Origin: Halanaerobium saccharolyticum | Lineage (GTDB): Bacteria; Bacillota; Halanaerobiia; Halanaerobiales; Halanaerobiaceae | Length of the DNA: 64,000 nucleotides | Assembly: GCF_003053565.1 (NCBI RefSeq) | Contig: NZ_QAXS01000003.1 | Span: forward strand, 62,001-126,000 | Direction: 5' to 3' | In this document: in pieces, positions 59,904 through 64,000 of the stretch | Layout of the letters: each line of letters starts with the position of its first letter | Position numbering within the stretch: position 1 is the stretch's first letter | Notes under the pieces: generated by a model | Seen by the model: only the letters and a program-made list of their open reading frames with translations | What the model was told of the DNA's origin: nothing | Databases searched by the model: none | Made by a program: the position numbers and the translations under genes

Positions 59904-60964
59904 TATATCATTCCTTCATTTTCAATTCTGTCCACTACCAGATCTGGACTCAGTTCCCGCATACATTTAAAATGATCCAGCGGACATTCGTGTTCTCCAC
60001 AGGGACGGCAGTTGAGCCCGGCATTCTTAATTAATATATTCTTAGCTTTACCACGGGGAGCATATTTTGTTTCATCAGAAGGTCCAAAAATTGCTGCTGT
60101 ATTGGTTCCGACTGCAGCCGCTACATGAACCGGTCCGGTATCACCACTGATCACCAGCGAGGCTCTTTTTAAAATTGCAGCAAGTTCAAGCAGAGACGTT
60201 TTCCCACTTAAATTATAAATCATGTTCCTATTTTCAATTTTATTTATTATATAACTAACTCTTTCAGTATCAGAAGGGCCACCAACAAAAAGAATCTTAT
60301 AGCCTCTTTCAATCAGCAGATTGGCAACTTCTGCAAAATATTCTTCGGGCCAGCGTTTTGTTTTCCAGCTGCCTCCGGTATTTAAAACAATAAATTTATC
60401 ACTCAGACCAATATTCTTTATTTTTCGAGCAGCACTCTGATTATAAGTTTCATCAATTCTCAAAACCGGAAAATAATCTTCCTTAGAATCAAATTTATGT
60501 TTCTGGATTTCAAAGTTCTTCGCCAGCAATTGACTCTGCTGCATTTGATTTAAAAATTTAAGATATAATTCTATCATATGAGAAGAATTATCTTTTTCTA
60601 CTACCTCATCTAAAAATAATCCTCTACCCCTGCCACCATAGCCAATACTTTTTTCAGGTGAAATTAATTTTAAAAGCAGCGCAGTTCTCCAGTTACCCTG
60701 AATGTTAATTCCCAGCTGATAATTATTCATTCTCAATTTTTTAGCAAATTTATATGATCTGGCAGCTGTCCAGCTCTTATTATAACTGTAAACATGGTCA
60801 AGATTTGGATTAACTCTCATTAACTCAGAAAAATTACTATTTGCCACCAGATCAATCCTGGCCTCTGGAAAAAGTTTCCTCAAGCCTTCAAAAAAAGGGT
60901 GGGCAAATAATAGATCACCCAGATATAAAAGATCCATAACTATTATTCTTTTACTAGTTTTCAT
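59903..60964 (-). CDS. Family 9 glycosyltransferase (heptosyltransferase-like), copy 2
   Basis: A 353-residue GT9 enzyme of the WaaC/WaaF/WaaQ type. Seen are the N-terminal IIVMDLLYLGDLLFAHP (about 7-23), NTGGSWKTKRWPEEYFAEV around the middle, ISGDTGPVHVAAAVG (donor site) and FGPSDETKYAPRG, plus a late CRPCGEHECPLDHFKC cluster common in this family. It adds heptose or another sugar to the inner core. I start at the ATG at 60964, about 9 bases after GGGGA. It overlaps the next gene by one base. Confidence 0.92.
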   Translation of the reverse strand: MKTSKRIIVMDLLYLGDLLFAHPFFEGLRKLFPEARIDLVANSNFSELMRVNPNLDHVYSYNKSWTAARSYKFAKKLRMNNYQLGINIQGNWRTALLLKLISPEKSIGYGGRGRGLFLDEVVEKDNSSHMIELYLKFLNQMQQSQLLAKNFEIQKHKFDSKEDYFPVLRIDETYNQSAARKIKNIGLSDKFIVLNTGGSWKTKRWPEEYFAEVANLLIERGYKILFVGGPSDTERVSYIINKIENRNMIYNLSGKTSLLELAAILKRASLVISGDTGPVHVAAAVGTNTAAIFGPSDETKYAPRGKAKNILIKNAGLNCRPCGEHECPLDHFKCMRELSPDLVVDRIENEGMI

Positions 60965-61029
60965 AATAACCATTCCCCGTATAATATACAATCCAATTTT
61001 AAAGTGGAATTGAACAGATCATTTTAATG

Positions 61030-62085
61030 TTAATCACTTAATTTCTTTTTAGCAATCCTCAAAACCTGTTCTACACTAATTGATTTCATACACTGCATAT
61101 TGCGACTGCAGTGCCTGTCCCAACAGCGAATGCATTCCAGACTATTATCCTGAATAACTGTATGGCCTTCACCAAAAGGACCATTAGTCTCCGGATCAGT
61201 AGGCCCCATCAGTGCTATCACCGGTATTCCAACCGCAGCTGCAAGATGGGTTGGGCCCGTATCTCCACCTATATATAAAGCTGCTCTTCTGTAGACTTCT
61301 GCTAATTCCTGCAGATCAGTTTTACCAGCCAGATTACTATATTTATCTTGCTCAACTGCTCCAAAACTATCTATAGCGTCCTTATCATCTCTGCTGCCTG
61401 TAAATATAACATAATATCCTTTTTTAATAAGTTCATTAGCCAGCTTAAAATAACTTTCCAAAAACCAATTTTTAGACTCCCAGTTAGTAAAAGGATTAAG
61501 AACTACAATTTTATTTTTAGCATCAATTTTATTTTCTTCAAAAAGTCGACTCACTCTACTTTTTATAACCGGAGTTAACTTAAGTCCATAGTTTATCTCA
61601 TTCATTTCTGCCTCAAGAGCTCCAGCAAAATGAAGATATTTATAAATACGATGCCCCTTTTTTTCTGGAAGATCTATCTTTGCCTGATAAAATAAAGTAC
61701 TTAATTCTCTCCCATCAGATGGCCCCATACGCAAATTGGGATTTACAAGAAAAGAACTTATTGCACTCTTAAAAAGGCCCTGTAAATCTAAAGTAATATC
61801 ATATTTTTCAGCCCTTAATTTTTTAAAAAAAGAAAAGAATGATCTGACTCCTTTTATGAAATCTTTGTTAATTAATTTTTTCCAGCGTTTGCGTGGTAAA
61901 ATAATTACATTATCTAGATACGGATTTAATTTAACCAGTGGATATGATTGCTCTTCAACAAGCCAGTCTATCTGAGCATTAGGATGTTTTTGCCTTAAAG
62001 CATAAGCTGTAGGCAAAGAATGAATAACATCTCCGATCGCACTCAATCTGACAATCAAAATCTTTTCTACCCTATTTTCTATCAT
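61030..62085 (-). CDS. Family 9 glycosyltransferase (heptosyltransferase-like), copy 1
   Basis: A 351-residue GT9 enzyme. Motifs are ILIVRLSAIGDVIHSLPTA (about 9-27), NPFTNWESKNWF, LYIGGDTGPTHLAAAVG and ALMGPTDPETNGPFG. The N-terminal RLSAIGDVIHSLP is the form usual for WaaC (heptosyltransferase I), so this may add the first heptose to Kdo. It overlaps the Kdo transferase gene by 14 bases. A C-terminal CIRCWDRHC stretch is also present. Confidence 0.93.
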   Translation of the reverse strand: MIENRVEKILIVRLSAIGDVIHSLPTAYALRQKHPNAQIDWLVEEQSYPLVKLNPYLDNVIILPRKRWKKLINKDFIKGVRSFFSFFKKLRAEKYDITLDLQGLFKSAISSFLVNPNLRMGPSDGRELSTLFYQAKIDLPEKKGHRIYKYLHFAGALEAEMNEINYGLKLTPVIKSRVSRLFEENKIDAKNKIVVLNPFTNWESKNWFLESYFKLANELIKKGYYVIFTGSRDDKDAIDSFGAVEQDKYSNLAGKTDLQELAEVYRRAALYIGGDTGPTHLAAAVGIPVIALMGPTDPETNGPFGEGHTVIQDNSLECIRCWDRHCSRNMQCMKSISVEQVLRIAKKKLSD

Positions 62086-63391
62086 AATAATCTTCTCCCT
62101 GCTTTAACAGCACATCCACCAGCTGCAGTTGTTTTTTTACCGCACCACGATTTTGATCAATTAATTCCGCTGCTTTTTCTGCTCTCTGTTTTCGGTACTG
62201 GTCATTGGCCAGCAGCTGGTAAGTCTTTTCAAAAAAATCTGCTGCATCCTCAATTTCAAATCCAACTTCATTTTCTAAAAGAAAGTCTCTTTCTTCTTTG
62301 AAATTATACATGCTCTGACCAAATAACACAACTTTAGCCCTGGCAGCTGCTTCGATTACATTATGTCCTCCCCTGTCAATTAGAGAACCTCCAATAAAAA
62401 CTAAATCCGCATAAAAATAAAGCTGTGCCAGTTCGCCCATAGTATCAACAATAATAATATCCGTGTCTTCTGACAGCTGAATCACATTTCGTTTGAGATC
62501 CGAATATAAAGCTGCAGCTATTTCTCTTTTCCGACAGAGCTCCAGAATTTCTTCTCTTCTTTCGACATAGCGAGGTGCCAGTAAGAGCTTTAAATGTTTA
62601 AAATCTGTTTTAAGCTGCTGATAAAGATCGAGAATTATCTCTTCCTCTCCCTGATGGGTACTACCTGCAATAAGAACTTTTGTCTGATCAGTTATATTAA
62701 ACATCTTCGTTTTTTGAAAATATTCTTCTTTCGAAGGGGGATTTAAATCAATGTCATATTTTAAATTACCATTAATACAGATATGATCTTCTGCTGCCCC
62801 GAGTTCTTTGATTTTTTCAGCTGCTTCCTGATGCTGCATACTAAAAATATCAACCCGACTCAGCATATCATCTAAAAGTGCCCCCAGGTATTTATACTGA
62901 CCAAAGGAATCATCACTTATCCGGCCACTGGCAAGCATAATCTGACAGCCAGCCTCATCCAGAGTTCTAATCAAATTTGGCCAGAGCTCTGTCTCAATCA
63001 TAATAAATAGATCAGGTTTAAAAATTCCAACTGCTTTTTTTACAACCCAGTTTAAATCAAAGGGAAGATAAATAATTAAATCAGCTCCCTCGATTTTCTT
63101 TTTAGCCAGGTTTTTGCCACTGGCTGTCATTGTCGAAAAAATAATTCTTGCCTCTGGATATTCCTCTCTAATCTCAGCCGTCAACTTTTGTGCCGCAAGT
63201 GTTTCTCCAGCTGAAGCAGCCTGAATCCAGATAACTTGAGGAGCCGGAAATAAAAGATCCAAATTCTGATCATAAAAAGCAAAACGCTCTCTTAAATTAA
63301 GTTTTTCTCCACTTTTTTTGCTTTTGAAATAATAATAGGGAAGTAAAAAAACTGTCAGTACAGACAATAATAAATTATAAATAAAATACAT
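62072..63391 (-). CDS. waaA: 3-deoxy-D-manno-octulosonic acid (Kdo) transferase, copy 2
   Basis: A 439-residue GT30 enzyme with an N-terminal membrane segment. Family motifs: IQAASAGETLAAQKL (about 52-66), FSTMTASGKNLA, ETELWPNLI, SGRISDDSFGQY, AGSTHQGEEE and GGSLIDRGGHNVIEAA. It attaches Kdo to the lipid A precursor. I start at the ATG at 63391, directly behind AGGGGGAG; a form 12 residues longer lacks this site. It stands between the lipid A acyltransferase-type gene and the heptosyltransferases, as expected for the housekeeping copy. Another copy is at 39918-41225. Confidence 0.94.
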   Translation of the reverse strand: MYFIYNLLLSVLTVFLLPYYYFKSKKSGEKLNLRERFAFYDQNLDLLFPAPQVIWIQAASAGETLAAQKLTAEIREEYPEARIIFSTMTASGKNLAKKKIEGADLIIYLPFDLNWVVKKAVGIFKPDLFIMIETELWPNLIRTLDEAGCQIMLASGRISDDSFGQYKYLGALLDDMLSRVDIFSMQHQEAAEKIKELGAAEDHICINGNLKYDIDLNPPSKEEYFQKTKMFNITDQTKVLIAGSTHQGEEEIILDLYQQLKTDFKHLKLLLAPRYVERREEILELCRKREIAAALYSDLKRNVIQLSEDTDIIIVDTMGELAQLYFYADLVFIGGSLIDRGGHNVIEAAARAKVVLFGQSMYNFKEERDFLLENEVGFEIEDAADFFEKTYQLLANDQYRKQRAEKAAELIDQNRGAVKKQLQLVDVLLKQGEDYYDRK

Positions 63392-63430
63392 ATTTCTCCC
63401 CCTCATTGAGCTAAAAATTAGCCTCAAAAT

Positions 63431-64000
63431 TTAATTATATGTTTTCCAGCGTTTATGCAGCCACATCCAGTCAGCCGGCTCTTTTTTTATTTCTTCTTCG
63501 GTCAATTCAAGCAGCGACTTAAGTTCATCTTTCAATTCTTCTTCCGAAGCCTCAGAGCTGATTTTGCGAGGTGGATAACATATAAGTTCATGTTTCAGCC
63601 AGTCCTGGCGGTGAAAAAAAAGAGGTACAATGGGCGCTCCTGTTCTCTGTGAAAATTTTACAGCACCAGGAAAGGTTAAGGCCGGCCTGTCAAAAAAGTC
63701 GAGTTCCCAACCATCTCTTCTCGCATGTTGATCGCCTAAGATAGCTAAAATTTCATTTGACTTTAAAATTTTAAAAGCCTTTCGAATAGATAGCCCCTTG
63801 GGAATAATTCCTACACCAGCATTATCACGAATTTCATTTATTTTCTTATTAAAAGCTGAATTTTTCTGTTCCTGAGCAATCGAATGCACCTTATAACCTT
63901 TAAGTGCCAGCAAAGCCCCCAGCAGCTCCCAATTTCCCAGGTGAGCTGAATAAATAATAACACCTTTTTTCTCAGCCAGTGCCTGGTCTAAATATTTAAG
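63431..64000 (-). CDS. LpxL/HtrB-type lipid A acyltransferase, N-terminus off the window
   Basis: The frame is open to the right edge, so the 5' end is missing; 189 residues are visible. It holds the acyltransferase motif YSAHLGNWELL with the catalytic His, then GYKVHSIAQEQKN, the second motif region GVGIIPKGLSIRKAF and later LGDQHARRDG and FPGAVKFSQRTGAPIVP, all in the order of the LpxL/LpxM family. It would add a secondary acyl chain to Kdo-lipid A at the inner membrane. It lies upstream of waaA with 39 bases between them. Confidence 0.9.
   Translation of the reverse strand, partial: LKYLDQALAEKKGVIIYSAHLGNWELLGALLALKGYKVHSIAQEQKNSAFNKKINEIRDNAGVGIIPKGLSIRKAFKILKSNEILAILGDQHARRDGWELDFFDRPALTFPGAVKFSQRTGAPIVPLFFHRQDWLKHELICYPPRKISSEASEEELKDELKSLLELTEEEIKKEPADWMWLHKRWKTYN

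Noticed and set aside
1-64000. CRISPR array, prophage or plasmid origin
   Set aside because: No spaced direct repeats of array type, no phage structural or integrase genes and no replication initiator were seen.

Overview
The window reads as a chromosomal piece of a low-GC, strictly anaerobic, diderm Firmicute, most likely of the Halanaerobiales (Halanaerobium-like). Support for this is indirect. Shine-Dalgarno sites, sigma-A promoters, a purine riboswitch and a LytTR/DUF3021 pair are Firmicute-like. They coexist with an outer-membrane glycolipid pathway (two Kdo transferases, two heptosyltransferase-type GT9 enzymes, a lipid A acyltransferase-type protein, an O-antigen ligase), and exported proteins carry very acidic tails. 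The taxon is an inference; no rRNA is present.

Layout. 1-5.6 kb (minus): a MoxR/DUF58/membrane-protein module, then a LarA-family protein bounded by two near-identical palindromes, and S-adenosylhomocysteine hydrolase. 5.8-7.7 kb: a DUF3267 metalloprotease-like gene broken by an IS256-family element. 8-10.7 kb (plus): LytTR regulator, DUF3021 membrane protein, alpha/beta hydrolase, TlpA-like thioredoxin. 10.8-34.3 kb (minus): a large purine-degradation island. 34.5-38.3 kb (minus): OsmC, DUF134 regulator, CoA-disulfide-reductase-type flavoprotein, cysteine-desulfidase (UPF0597) protein. 38.6-41.2 kb (plus): tRNA-Glu, acetamidase/formamidase, a first Kdo transferase. 41.3-50.5 kb (minus): PepSY protein, TSP3-repeat protein, ABC exporter with a NEW3 protein between its two permeases, DedA-PAP2-LssY fusion, and a two-component system. 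50.6-64 kb (minus): a lipid A/core/O-antigen glycan cluster.

The purine island is the most coherent system. A guanine-class riboswitch with a perfect upstream promoter controls an AzgA-type purine permease. Behind it lie adenine deaminase, a dihydroorotate-dehydrogenase-like protein fused to a two-cluster ferredoxin domain, a THEP1-like NTPase, two complete molybdenum hydroxylase (xanthine dehydrogenase type) sets, SsnA, an 8-oxoguanine-deaminase-like amidohydrolase, a xanthine/urate permease, YgeW, YgeY, an XRE-cupin regulator and two fold-type-II PLP enzymes. This resembles the ygeW-ygeY-ssnA-xdh clusters linked in other anaerobes to anaerobic purine/urate breakdown. It lacks recognisable YgfK and YgeX, and has a threonine-synthase-like protein, a second PLP enzyme and the DHOD-ferredoxin protein instead. 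One of the two Mo-cofactor subunits is split into two genes.

Other observations: a 273-bp imperfect inverted repeat with a three-way-junction core between ssnA and its neighbour; a family of GGTACC-type palindromes flanking larA and ygeW; a LytTR-type direct repeat; a probable AUU start codon in an ArnT-like gene; and an in-frame amber codon in a glycosyltransferase. Transcription is mostly on the minus strand, with tight spacing and overlaps inside each operon.
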